From positions 1-64,000 of IMG/VR virus record IMGVR_UViG_3300006108_000013: 64,000 bases of DNA. One strand, given 5' to 3'. Positions 50,152 to 59,389 of this stretch are shown here, one piece after another (the stretch's first letter is position 1; every line of letters begins with the position of its first letter). Made by a program: the position numbers and the translations under genes. This stretch comes from a virus. The notes under the pieces are model-generated. The model ran no database searches, had not been told where the DNA came from, and saw nothing but the letters and a program-made list of their open reading frames with translations.

Positions 50152-52721
50152 GAAAATAAAGAAATTAAATCGTTATACTCCTCGCAACCAATTTCCGGTG
50201 TGGGCCAACCAATAATGTTAAAGATTCTGGTTACAACAGGCATGACTGTTTTCTCAAACATCATCTTGTAATCGGGTTTAATATAAGCTTGAATTTCTGT
50301 CGGCAATTCATCGGCAAATGCAAATGCATCATAACCAAATTTATTTTTCTTACAATAAAAAACCTTTATTTTAGACCCAGTTTGGATTGGATGATATTTA
50401 TTTTCAAGGTTTAACTTCTTGAGTAGAGTATTAAAATATATAGCAGCCTTAGTATGACCTTGAGTACCCTTGGCAATTTGATCATCTTTAACTTTATCTT
50501 GATATTCCTTTAACTTGTTTACCTTTTTTCTAATTGCAATTGCGTCAACAGGAAGACTACAGAATTGTTCGTATCCATTTTGAAAAAGCTGATTAGCTTT
50601 CTTTCTATCTTTAGAGAGAATCGCAGATTCAACAATAGATTTGATCAATTCTTTAATTTCTTTTGAAATTTTTGAAGTGGCAACCTCAATTCCTTTATAC
50701 AAAAATTCATTAGTTGGTACACCTTCGCTATCCAAGATATGAAGAATGTAATATTTTTTTGCCTGAAGCAAAGCGGCATCGCATATTTTTTCTCTCTTGA
50801 AAAAATATCTTGGATCAATTGTCTTTAATTCGATTTTAGCCCACTCATTAATTTTTTCATTAAGGTATTTTCCAATATCTTTAATAGTTTCGGATGCTTC
50901 AGGTGTGATTTCGTTATTTTTCCCCAAAATGATACCCATCTTGTCAAATAATTTTCTAAAACTGAAGTATACGCTATCTGTATCGGAATAAACACAAATA
51001 TCATGAAGATCTCCATCAAATCCCTTACTAACTGCATACTCATGAACTATTCTTGCTCCGTTTTTAACGACTGCTTGTCCTGTTAACGTAACACTTTCTG
51101 CATGTTCGATATCAAAAAGTGGAGAATAGATGTTAGAAAAGACCCCATAAATAGAATTAAGAAGAGTTTTATACACGTTTTGAAGTGTATAATTGTCATT
51201 AGCTTCTTCCTCAAGAATTCTCTTTTCGTTTTCATCCTTTGTCTTAGCTAATTTCTTTTCTGCTTCCAACATTTTATTCTTTGCTGCAATTCTTTCGTTG
51301 TAAAGTTTATCAATCAACTTTGGAACAACGCCTTTTACTTTTTGTGTGTATAAAATATTTGCCTTTGTAATTGAAAGTTGTTGTTCGGTGATAAATTTTT
51401 TAAAATTATCAGCTGTAAATGACATTTTTTTGTCGTTTGAAAACATTACTTCGAACTTTCCATCTTCAAACTTTGAAATTTTACCAATCTTTGTCTCTGG
51501 TGAGATATTTAAAGTAATAATTGTATTTGGATAAAGACTATTTGCATCATATGTGACTAGATCGTCGTATAAGCCAGGCACTGGTTCGTAAACATAGCCA
51601 CCAGCGAAGGATTTTTTCTCTCTTTCGTCTTTAAATGTTGGAATTATATAGCCATCTCTCATTGCTTGGTGCGCAACTGCACCAGTAATGACGGAAACCT
51701 TTGCCAGTGCCTTTGTAAACGGTACAAATCCCCTATAAGAAAGGTTGCGAATGAGTCTAAGATACTTTAATTTTTCCTCCAGCTTGATTAAAATACGAAC
51801 GTCCTGAATGTTATAGTCAACAAACTTCATCCAATCCTCATCAGCAAGGCGAGAAAGCGAATAACTACCAACTGCAATTTTCCCTTCACCTAATTCATAT
51901 TCGCCAATGTAATTTAAACCATAGCTTTCACGATCACCCATTGAGAATGTCTTATAAACTTCCATGTAGTCCAAAATACTAATACCGTGAATATACCAAC
52001 GATCAATTGCTTGACCTAATTTGTTAACGGAAACCTTTTCCCTGAATTGAATTCTATTAACAGGTGATAATTCCTTTGGTTTACTCTCGTCTTCCCAAAT
52101 TTTCGCAATTCTATTAATAATATATGGAATATCATAGTTATCAATGTTCCAACCAGTGACAATATCAGGATAATCCTTTTTCCAAAACTTAAGAAATTGA
52201 GTCAGAAGATCTTTTTCCGAATAACACTTGATATATTTTACATTTTCATCAGTTGTTGCGTATTTATTACAACCAAATGTGTAATATATTTCACTTAAAG
52301 AATCATAAATTGTAATAAGATTGATTGGATCATTTGCATCGGATGCTTTCGAGAAACCTGTACCATCCGAATAAGTCTCAATATCAATATAAAAGATTTT
52401 TAATGGTTGTTTTCCATAATCTTCTTTGTCTACATCGTTCTTAAAGTTATCAAGAAGAAATTGTTGGTCAGTTCCGAGATTGTAAAACAATCTATCAATA
52501 GGGGTTTCTTCTATAAACTTATTTCTAGCTCTTTGATTGTTAAATTTAACCTTTTTAAGGGAAGAATTAAAGATAGATTTGCCATCGCAACCATTTTGCG
52601 ATTCGATATATAAATATGGAGAATATGAGCATAGAACCTTTGTTCTATTGCCGTCTTTATCCCAAGTAAAGAGGTGAATTACCTCATTATTATTGTCATA
52701 GTATATTCCTCTATAGCTCAT
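50148..52721 (-). CDS. Family B DNA polymerase, gp43-like
   Basis: An 857-residue polymerase (T4 gp43 898). The exonuclease domain opens with IDIETY (about 111-116). Palm motif A is YDANSLYPN (about 391-399), motif B is in KTLLNSIYG (about 515-523) and motif C is YSDTDSVYF (about 577-585) with both catalytic Asp. A single unbroken chain, unlike some phages with split polymerases. It overlaps thyX by four bases. A homing endonuclease gene lies next to its 5' end. Confidence 0.96.
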   Translation of the reverse strand: MSYRGIYYDNNNEVIHLFTWDKDGNRTKVLCSYSPYLYIESQNGCDGKSIFNSSLKKVKFNNQRARNKFIEETPIDRLFYNLGTDQQFLLDNFKNDVDKEDYGKQPLKIFYIDIETYSDGTGFSKASDANDPINLITIYDSLSEIYYTFGCNKYATTDENVKYIKCYSEKDLLTQFLKFWKKDYPDIVTGWNIDNYDIPYIINRIAKIWEDESKPKELSPVNRIQFREKVSVNKLGQAIDRWYIHGISILDYMEVYKTFSMGDRESYGLNYIGEYELGEGKIAVGSYSLSRLADEDWMKFVDYNIQDVRILIKLEEKLKYLRLIRNLSYRGFVPFTKALAKVSVITGAVAHQAMRDGYIIPTFKDEREKKSFAGGYVYEPVPGLYDDLVTYDANSLYPNTIITLNISPETKIGKISKFEDGKFEVMFSNDKKMSFTADNFKKFITEQQLSITKANILYTQKVKGVVPKLIDKLYNERIAAKNKMLEAEKKLAKTKDENEKRILEEEANDNYTLQNVYKTLLNSIYGVFSNIYSPLFDIEHAESVTLTGQAVVKNGARIVHEYAVSKGFDGDLHDICVYSDTDSVYFSFRKLFDKMGIILGKNNEITPEASETIKDIGKYLNEKINEWAKIELKTIDPRYFFKREKICDAALLQAKKYYILHILDSEGVPTNEFLYKGIEVATSKISKEIKELIKSIVESAILSKDRKKANQLFQNGYEQFCSLPVDAIAIRKKVNKLKEYQDKVKDDQIAKGTQGHTKAAIYFNTLLKKLNLENKYHPIQTGSKIKVFYCKKNKFGYDAFAFADELPTEIQAYIKPDYKMMFEKTVMPVVTRIFNIIGWPTPEIGCEEYNDLISLFS

Positions 52722-52808
52722 TTACTGTGATAATATCATTTGTAACTTTTTTTGTCAAATTCTAATTTTTTTTTTATTAAAAAGCTATATATTCAAATAA
52801 GTAGTTTT

Positions 52809-53612
52809 ATGAAAAAATTTAACAATTCAAAATATACTAAATGGTATTTTTCTATTGTCAATCATAGAAAAATAAATCCCGTATTAAATTCTAAATATAA
52901 AGAAATACATCATATTGTACCTAGAAAAATGGGCGGAAACAACAATAAAGAAAATCTAGTTGCTTTAACCGCAAAGGAACATTTTATTGTACATTTACTT
53001 TTAACGAAAATGACAAGCGGATTAGATAAAAAATATATGTTTCACGCATTAAATTTAATGGCATACACTAGAAAAATTAAATTAACGTCAAAAACATATT
53101 CTTATATTAAAGAAAATTATTCTAAAGAAAATTTAGGATATAAAAATATAATGTTTGGTAAAGTTGGAGAAAATCATCCAGCATTTGGATATAAACATAC
53201 TGAAGAACATAAAAAATATATTTCAAATAAGCTTAAAGGAAGAAAACATAAAGAAGAATCTATAAAAAAAATGTCAGAAAAGGCTAAAGGTAGAAAAATC
53301 TCAGAAGAGACAAAAAATAAAATTTCAAAAGCTAATAAAGGATTTAATAATTTTATGTTTGGCAAAAACCATTCCTTGGAAACTAAACAAAAAATGAAAA
53401 AAAATCATTGGTGTTTAAAAAAACCATATAAACTGTGGCATATATTAGATAATAGTACTAAAGAAAATATTTTTTACTATGGAAGTATTTATACATTATG
53501 TAAAACTTTAAATACTAGAGCATCAATTTTATTAAAAACTATTAAAACAAATAAACCTGTTAATAAAGGAGTATTAAAAAATCTTATTATTATAAATTCT
53601 TATAATTTTTGA
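52809..53612 (+). mobile_element. HNH homing endonuclease gene with NUMOD3-type repeats
   Basis: The ATG at 52809 gives 267 residues (an upstream in-frame TTG is unlikely). An HNH motif with HHIVPRKMGG and a later His (about 35-60) is followed by repeated short helices of the NUMOD3 type (HTEEHKKYISNKLKG, KEESIKKMSEKAKG, SEETKNKISKANKG and a fourth, about 137-215), which bind DNA in phage homing enzymes. The gene is oriented against its neighbours, beside the polymerase gene, and has very high A content. It is probably a free-standing mobile gene; its 3' end overlaps the next gene by 13 bases. Confidence 0.85.
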
Positions 53613-54913
53613 TCTGGGTTTAAATCTATTAACCCCGAATTACTTTCGTTTCTTTCTTTAGAACCCCAACTAGTAAAATACAAGTCGTGATATTTTTGAA
53701 TGTGATCTTCAAGCCACAATCCTTCTGTAAACTTTCTAGCTTTACCAGAAAGATCCATATAACGATCAAAATCAGATGTCAAATAATCTAATTGGTCAAT
53801 TAATTCATCACCAGATTTGAATTTATGCTCTGCTTCAGCATAGGTGCAAAGATCTTGATACGTGCCAGGTAATCCTAGACCACCTGCTTCAACCATTTTG
53901 ATGTTGCTCTTTGATTTATTAAAGATGTTATCGATCAATGGAGCAAAAACTGCATTACAATTAGCATCAACAAGTCCCTGCGGATAATCTGGTAAAGGAG
54001 ACCAATCAATAAACTCCATTTCGCCATTATCAATATATGGTTTGACTGCTAATGGGAAACACCCCTTCCAAACAAACTTAAATTTCTTACGAGCCTTGAT
54101 AATCGAATCAACCACATGGTAGAAATCATCTTTAAGACCTGTTCTGTTGAGAACATCAATGTGCGTACCTGATCCCGAATAAAGAATACGAGGTCTTTTC
54201 TTATTTTGATCGTATAATCTTTCAAGTTTCTGCTTATCGTAGAATCTATCAAGCCAAAACTTGGGTGCATAATTGGGAATAACTGTAATATTTTTATTAC
54301 CTGTTTTTTCCTGATAATATTCCTTCATGAATGGGCAAGTAACGGTAATTTCATCCATCATTCCCATAATTTCCAAGATACTATCAATAATTGATTGATC
54401 ACAGAAAGCATCTTTGCAACGATTATAGTCTGGAATGTCATTTTTGAAAACAATATCATCGACTTCGTAAATTAAACGGAAATCCATTTGCTTACTGGCT
54501 TTCTTAAGCTCTTTAATGAAGTCTCTTTGTACAGGAGTTGCTTGTCTTTGCATTCTAATCGCTTTTACGCTTTGGTAAAAACGAACATCCATTACCATAC
54601 AGGTTAAACCAGATATACAAGCCTTCTGATATTGATTTAGCATGAACTCGGGCCAAATCATTCTCCAGAAACCACACCCACCATAGTCCGCATAGTAATT
54701 TAACGCTCTAGGAAGAGAACTTTCTGGCATTTCTAATGGTGGTGGTGCTGGAACATTAACTGGTTTTAATGAAACATGAGAATATACTGGCATTCCTGCT
54801 GGTAAACCATGAGGAGGATTTGGAATTCCCGAATATGTCGGTGCATATTCAAATGTAATACCGTTATTTAACGCAGGTGCTGCTTTTGGTTGTTCTTTGA
54901 GTTTAAGTGCCAT
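53600..54913 (-). CDS. Glycosyltransferase-like protein
   Basis: A 437-residue protein. The N-terminal 70 residues are Pro-rich. A first Rossmann half includes FRLIYEVDDIVFKND and VTCPFMKEYY, and the second half holds PRILYSGSGTHIDVLN, FKFVWKGCFPL and SNIKMVEAGGLGLPG (about 350-364), as in GT-B glycosyltransferases. Target unknown: surface glycan, virion or modified DNA are all possible. It lies downstream of gp46 on the same strand, apart from the main sugar cluster. Confidence 0.7.
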   Translation of the reverse strand: MALKLKEQPKAAPALNNGITFEYAPTYSGIPNPPHGLPAGMPVYSHVSLKPVNVPAPPPLEMPESSLPRALNYYADYGGCGFWRMIWPEFMLNQYQKACISGLTCMVMDVRFYQSVKAIRMQRQATPVQRDFIKELKKASKQMDFRLIYEVDDIVFKNDIPDYNRCKDAFCDQSIIDSILEIMGMMDEITVTCPFMKEYYQEKTGNKNITVIPNYAPKFWLDRFYDKQKLERLYDQNKKRPRILYSGSGTHIDVLNRTGLKDDFYHVVDSIIKARKKFKFVWKGCFPLAVKPYIDNGEMEFIDWSPLPDYPQGLVDANCNAVFAPLIDNIFNKSKSNIKMVEAGGLGLPGTYQDLCTYAEAEHKFKSGDELIDQLDYLTSDFDRYMDLSGKARKFTEGLWLEDHIQKYHDLYFTSWGSKERNESNSGLIDLNPDQKL

Positions 54914-54942
54914 ATGTAAATTTATAAAATTATGTTAATATA

Positions 54943-56751
54943 TCAACTGACTATTTTAGTGACACCGTTTTCTTTTTCTAGGAGAAGAACATTATCAATT
55001 CTTGCCATATCTGATGATTTATGACTTACAATATATACTGATTCATCATACTTTACAACTCTTTCTTTTAGCAAACCAATAATTTTGTCGGTTCCTTGTT
55101 GGTCGAGTGCAGAATCAATCATTTCATCGTAGATATTCAAGGAATATGAGGTTCCATTATGTGTTCTCAATAAGTCTTGAAACATAAATAAGATTGCAGT
55201 GTCAATTCTTTTTCTTTCTCCACCACTAAAATTAAAATATGAACACTCTTTACCTGTTTCATTGGTAATAGTCTCTTCAAATAGCTCGTTAAACTCGCAT
55301 TTGCATGGAGTATCAAGCTCCTTCAAATAATAATTTAACTTATTATTAAGAAGTTTAAGCATTTTCTTAACGATATATGTCTTAACGCCTTCTTCTGAAA
55401 CAATAAACTTAACTGAATCAAGAATTGCCATTTGTGTTTTTACATCAATTAATTCTTTTTCAGTTTTTTCAATTTCTTTCTTTGTGTTTTCAATGTTTGA
55501 ATCAATTGATGGATCATCCTTCTTGGTATCCTCAATCCATTTCAAACAATCTTTAATGTTTCCTTCGCAATTTAAAATTTTCTGATTATTAATTTTAATG
55601 TCATTTTTCTTTTGATCTAATTCTCTAATCTTTTTATTGATTTTATCAATTCCTTCTTCGACTTCTTCGATTTTATCATCCCAAGTAATTTTTTCAGCAT
55701 TAACATTAAATGCTTCTTTCATAAGAGTTGATGTTTTGTCATCAATATCTTTTAATAATTGCTTAACGGCTTCAAGATCTTCCTCGCAATAGTCTCTATT
55801 ACAAGTTGGACACGTATTACCTTTGTCTATAATTTTTTGTTTCTCCTTTGCTAACTGTTTTATCTCTGCTGATATGTCAGAACTTTTTGTTATTAGATCA
55901 GATCTCGTATTAATAAATGATTTAACGCCAGTTTTTAAAATGTTAACCTTGTTTTCTTGCTCCTGAATTTGTTTAATAATATCTTCTAATGAAGGAAGAT
56001 CATTATTCTGTAAATCTTCTATAAGTTTTTCATTATCTCTAATACGAGAATTAAAAGCATCAATCTTTTCTTGCTTTTTTGTTTCTGCATTAGTCTTTTG
56101 ATCTTCAAATGTGGTTAAGTTTCTTTGAAGATTAATAAAATTGTTACTCAATAAATCATTTTCTTTCTTATAATCATTATAATCACCCCTAGCCTTGAGT
56201 AACATTTCACTAAAAATGTTAAGATTAAGAATTCCTTCGATGAACTTTCTTTTATCGGTCTTCTTTTGCGCCATAAAAGGCACTGTATTGTTTGCAGACA
56301 TAATAACTGCATTCTGGAAGACTTCTTCTGTTGCGCCAAGTATCTCTTTAATATATGCATTAGTCTCTGGCATCGTAGAAAGAGTCATATCAACATCTCT
56401 TTGTTGATTGTGAGCAGTGATAGTAACCTTACTTGGTTCTAAAGATCTTTCTATTGTGTATGGTGTTACATGATTCTCGGTAATTTCTTCAAAATTCAAT
56501 GAAACCTTACAATCTTTCTTGCTAAGATTATGAATTATCTTGTCATTTTTAATATCACGAATGGTATTACCAAATAAACACCAGTAAATTGCTTCAAGAA
56601 TTGAACTTTTACCTATTCCATTCTTACCTCCCTTATCTTTGTTCTCCCCTGTAATAAGATTTATCCCTTTTTGAAAAGGAATAATCAAAGGTTCTTTACC
56701 AACAGATAAAAAATTTTGTATTTCTACGTAGTTGAATTTAATTCTTTTCAT
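54943..56751 (-). CDS. Recombination endonuclease subunit gp46 (SbcC/Rad50-like)
   Basis: A 602-residue protein (T4 gp46 560). Walker A is KNGIGKSS (43-50). Two long coiled-coil arms flank a zinc hook CPTC (about 316-319). The signature NFSGGERKR (about 506-514) and Walker B NIYDEMIDSALD (about 536-547) close the ATPase head. With gp47 it processes DNA ends for recombination-dependent replication. The usual gp47 gene is not adjacent; a glycosyltransferase gene follows instead. Confidence 0.93.
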   Translation of the reverse strand: MKRIKFNYVEIQNFLSVGKEPLIIPFQKGINLITGENKDKGGKNGIGKSSILEAIYWCLFGNTIRDIKNDKIIHNLSKKDCKVSLNFEEITENHVTPYTIERSLEPSKVTITAHNQQRDVDMTLSTMPETNAYIKEILGATEEVFQNAVIMSANNTVPFMAQKKTDKRKFIEGILNLNIFSEMLLKARGDYNDYKKENDLLSNNFINLQRNLTTFEDQKTNAETKKQEKIDAFNSRIRDNEKLIEDLQNNDLPSLEDIIKQIQEQENKVNILKTGVKSFINTRSDLITKSSDISAEIKQLAKEKQKIIDKGNTCPTCNRDYCEEDLEAVKQLLKDIDDKTSTLMKEAFNVNAEKITWDDKIEEVEEGIDKINKKIRELDQKKNDIKINNQKILNCEGNIKDCLKWIEDTKKDDPSIDSNIENTKKEIEKTEKELIDVKTQMAILDSVKFIVSEEGVKTYIVKKMLKLLNNKLNYYLKELDTPCKCEFNELFEETITNETGKECSYFNFSGGERKRIDTAILFMFQDLLRTHNGTSYSLNIYDEMIDSALDQQGTDKIIGLLKERVVKYDESVYIVSHKSSDMARIDNVLLLEKENGVTKIVS

Positions 56752-56756
56752 TTATA

Positions 56757-56772
56757 CCCTATTAGTATAGGG
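56757..56772 (-). promoter_or_regulatory. Hairpin in the gp46 leader
   Basis: CCCTAT and ATAGGG form a six-base stem with a four-base loop between the epimerase stop and the gp46 start. There is no T-run, so termination is unlikely. On the transcript the AGGG of one arm lies about five bases before the ATG, so pairing could hide a ribosome site. Weak but specific. Confidence 0.4.
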
Positions 56773-56782
56773 CGTTTTAAAA

Positions 56783-57694
56783 TTAAATCAACTTTAAAAT
56801 CCAATCTCTAACATTTATGGTTGGATTATAATTTAAATGTTTTTTTGCCTCTGAAATATCTGCTAATGTATGCTCGGCTTCACCTTCTCTTGCTGGTATG
56901 TGAGTTATATCATCACTTATTAGCTTTGCTATATCATTTATAGAAATATTTTCACCTGTTCCGATATTATATAAATTTCTACCATCGTGCGTTGGTGTTT
57001 CGGCTGCTAAAATATTAACATTTGCTATATCATGAACATGGACAAAATCTCTGCGTTGTTCACCTGTTCCAACAATGGTTAACGATTCATTATTATTTTT
57101 TTGGCGTTTAAAAATACCTATAACTGGAGCATATTGACCAGTTGTTGGGCTTCTTTCCCCAAAAACATTAAAATATCTAAATACAACAGTTTTTAAACCA
57201 TACATCTTTGTATACATTTCAACCATTTGTTCTCCTGAATATTTTGTAGCAGAATATGGGTTCAAACAATCAATTGGTTCATTTTCATCAGTGGGAAGTT
57301 TACATAAATTACCATAAACAGAAGAAGTGGAAGAATATATAAACTTTTCAACATTATAAAGCCTACTATATTGCAACATTTTGGTTGTACCGACTGCATT
57401 TATTTGTGTCGCTCTTACTGGGTTAAGAATTGCAGGACCTATTCTAGATTCTGCTGCTAAATGAAAAACATATTTTGCATTTTCAAAAATTTCTTTATGC
57501 GGAATGGAATCATCGTTAATATCAAACTTAAAATATTTTGCAGAATCATTAAAATAAAATTCTTCATTTGATTCGGCTGATAAATCATCGATTACGTATA
57601 CATCATAATTTTTTTCTATAAGTTTATCAACTAAATGACTACCAATAAACCCACAACCACCTGTTACTACTGCTTTATTTTTTAAATTGCTCAT
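56783..57694 (-). CDS. NAD-dependent sugar epimerase/dehydratase (extended SDR)
   Basis: A 303-residue enzyme of the GalE/HldD type. NAD binding is shown by TGGCGFIGSH (11-20) and DD at 36-37, and catalysis by S122-S125 and Y147-x3-K151. The sequence reads more like GalE-type NDP-sugar 4-epimerases or related enzymes than HldD. It is the last gene of the heptose operon and overlaps the phosphatase/nucleotidyltransferase gene by 20 bases, so an NDP-heptose product of that enzyme is a likely substrate. Specificity is inferred from context. Confidence 0.85.
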   Translation of the reverse strand: MSNLKNKAVVTGGCGFIGSHLVDKLIEKNYDVYVIDDLSAESNEEFYFNDSAKYFKFDINDDSIPHKEIFENAKYVFHLAAESRIGPAILNPVRATQINAVGTTKMLQYSRLYNVEKFIYSSTSSVYGNLCKLPTDENEPIDCLNPYSATKYSGEQMVEMYTKMYGLKTVVFRYFNVFGERSPTTGQYAPVIGIFKRQKNNNESLTIVGTGEQRRDFVHVHDIANVNILAAETPTHDGRNLYNIGTGENISINDIAKLISDDITHIPAREGEAEHTLADISEAKKHLNYNPTINVRDWILKLI

Positions 57695-58406
57695 GTATTA
57701 ATGTTTTAAATTTTGTTGTGCTCCATCCGTGATCCCTATTTATGAAATATTCAGTAATATTCAAATCTTTACCTGTATAATCTTTGTCCTTGTAATCATC
57801 TCCCATGATTCTAACATGAAATATGAAATTGGATAAAATCTCATAGAGATCTTTTTCGGTTTCATATGTAATAATTTCATCAATGTATTTGATAGATGAT
57901 AAAATCTCCTTTCTTTCGTCTACTGTATGAATTGGTTTTAATTTTTCTGGTCTTTCTTTCGACGCATCAACATGAAGTAATACCGTAAGATGATCACATT
58001 GTTGTTTTGCTTCTTTGAAAGCACAAATATAACCAAAGTGAACAACATCAAAAGAACCAATTATTACTCCTTTTTTTTGATTTATCGGTTTAAAAAATGA
58101 TTCACTGTAAATTGCTTTATCATCAACAAATAAATCATACGGAGGCTTACCTAAAATTAATTCGTGATATTTTAATCCCCAATTATTAATTTGATTCTTT
58201 GTCAGGCTATAATATTTGTCTAAAACCAATGCTAAATTTCCTTTAAATTCCGTTGTACCCCTAGCAGTATATATTTTAATATAATATCCTTTGTCATAAA
58301 GATCATTTACTATGTTAATTCGATCTGTAATAGGAATTGCATTGTGATAACCTTTTTTTTCAGTTATACATAAAGTATTATCTAAATCAAAACAATAAAT
58401 TTGCAT
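57675..58406 (-). CDS. Bifunctional HAD phosphatase / nucleotidyltransferase
   Basis: A 243-residue fusion. The N-terminal HAD domain has FDLDNT (D7 nucleophile, D9 acid), T47 in YTARG, K87 and D95-D96. The C-terminal domain is a cytidylyl/adenylyltransferase-type Rossmann fold: GSFDVVHFGY (117-126), RPEKLKPIHTVDER, IMGDDYKDKDYTG (200-212) and WSTTKFK. The usual HxGH is HFGY here; from memory a related subfamily also shows Tyr at this place. In the operon it would dephosphorylate heptose-1,7-bisphosphate (GmhB role) and then attach a nucleotide. The nucleotide is unknown. Confidence 0.8.
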   Translation of the reverse strand: MQIYCFDLDNTLCITEKKGYHNAIPITDRINIVNDLYDKGYYIKIYTARGTTEFKGNLALVLDKYYSLTKNQINNWGLKYHELILGKPPYDLFVDDKAIYSESFFKPINQKKGVIIGSFDVVHFGYICAFKEAKQQCDHLTVLLHVDASKERPEKLKPIHTVDERKEILSSIKYIDEIITYETEKDLYEILSNFIFHVRIMGDDYKDKDYTGKDLNITEYFINRDHGWSTTKFKTLIHEQFKK

Positions 58407-59389
58407 TAGTTTGTAAAATTACCTAAAATCATTGACCCATGATTATCCATTCCAAAATGTAATCTTGGGAAATTGTTATTTAACATAAATTCATCCAGTT
58501 TATCTTGGTTATTTGGACAATATAATAGTAGAAATCCGCCTCCACCTGCCCCAATTATCTTGCCACCTAACACACCAAAATATTTTTTAGTGTGTTCATA
58601 AATCTCATCAACGATAGGGACAGAAATTTTATTAGACAATTGTTTTTTAAGTTGCCAATATTCGTCCATTAAAATACCATAACTTTCAAAATCGCCATCA
58701 AGTAAATAAGTTATTGTTTTTAAGCCATGCTCTTTAACAATTTTTAATATGTCTTCGGAATTACCCTTCAGTTTCTGTTGATCAGAAAGAACTTCGGAAG
58801 CATCACGTTTAATGTTTAGATAATAAACACATAAATTAGATATAAATTTATTTTTTAAACTTTCGTTTATCTTTAAATCGCTTACGTTTACATTACCATT
58901 CATTCCAATATTAAGAATTTTAATTCCACCGTATGCTGCAATATACTGATCTTGTTTTCCTACTGGTTCTTTCAATCTGTTAATTTCTATGTCACATGCC
59001 TCTTCTGCGAGTATATGAGGCTCTCTATTAAGCTTTTTATATTCTCTTATGCAATTCAACGTTCCAACTAAAAAACTACCAGACGAACCTAGTCCAGTAT
59101 TAGAAGGAAGATCCGCACAGGAATTTATTTCGCAACTATTATCGATCCCATGAATCAAAAGTGCTTCTTTTGCTCTATGATTTTTTAATTCCGAAGCATG
59201 GTTAACAATTTCAATTTGGGAATAACGAAGTTTTAATTGCTTTTCAAAAAAATCTGGTTTGTAAGTCAAGTAAATATACTTGTTAATAGCCATAGAAACG
59301 ACTAGTCCGCCATGTTTTGAGTAAAAACTGGGTAGGTCTGTTCCACCGCCACCTAAAGTAATTCTTAAAGGAGTTCTGCTAATGATCAT
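58406..59389 (-). CDS. GHMP kinase, heptose-7-phosphate kinase (HddA)-like
   Basis: A 327-residue GHMP-family kinase. Substrate/ATP motifs are RTPLRITLGGGGTDLPSFY (5-23), the phosphate loop PSNTGLGSSGSF (95-106) and GGKIIGAGGGGFLLL (about 280-294). This motif set, especially LGGGGTDLP, is typical of HddA, which makes D-glycero-D-manno-heptose-1,7-bisphosphate, and of related fucose/GDP-sugar kinases. Position directly after GmhA and transaldolase genes supports the heptose role. Start and stop overlap neighbours (ATGA and TAATG), so it is strictly co-translated. Confidence 0.85.
   Translation of the reverse strand: MIISRTPLRITLGGGGTDLPSFYSKHGGLVVSMAINKYIYLTYKPDFFEKQLKLRYSQIEIVNHASELKNHRAKEALLIHGIDNSCEINSCADLPSNTGLGSSGSFLVGTLNCIREYKKLNREPHILAEEACDIEINRLKEPVGKQDQYIAAYGGIKILNIGMNGNVNVSDLKINESLKNKFISNLCVYYLNIKRDASEVLSDQQKLKGNSEDILKIVKEHGLKTITYLLDGDFESYGILMDEYWQLKKQLSNKISVPIVDEIYEHTKKYFGVLGGKIIGAGGGGFLLLYCPNNQDKLDEFMLNNNFPRLHFGMDNHGSMILGNFTN

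Noticed and set aside
50797-51534. Open frames opposite or out of frame with the DNA polymerase
   Set aside because: The polymerase frame carries all catalytic motifs; these frames carry none.
52752-52808. TTG start for the homing endonuclease
   Set aside because: The added residues are hydrophobic and unlike the family; the ATG at 52809 gives a normal start before the HNH domain.
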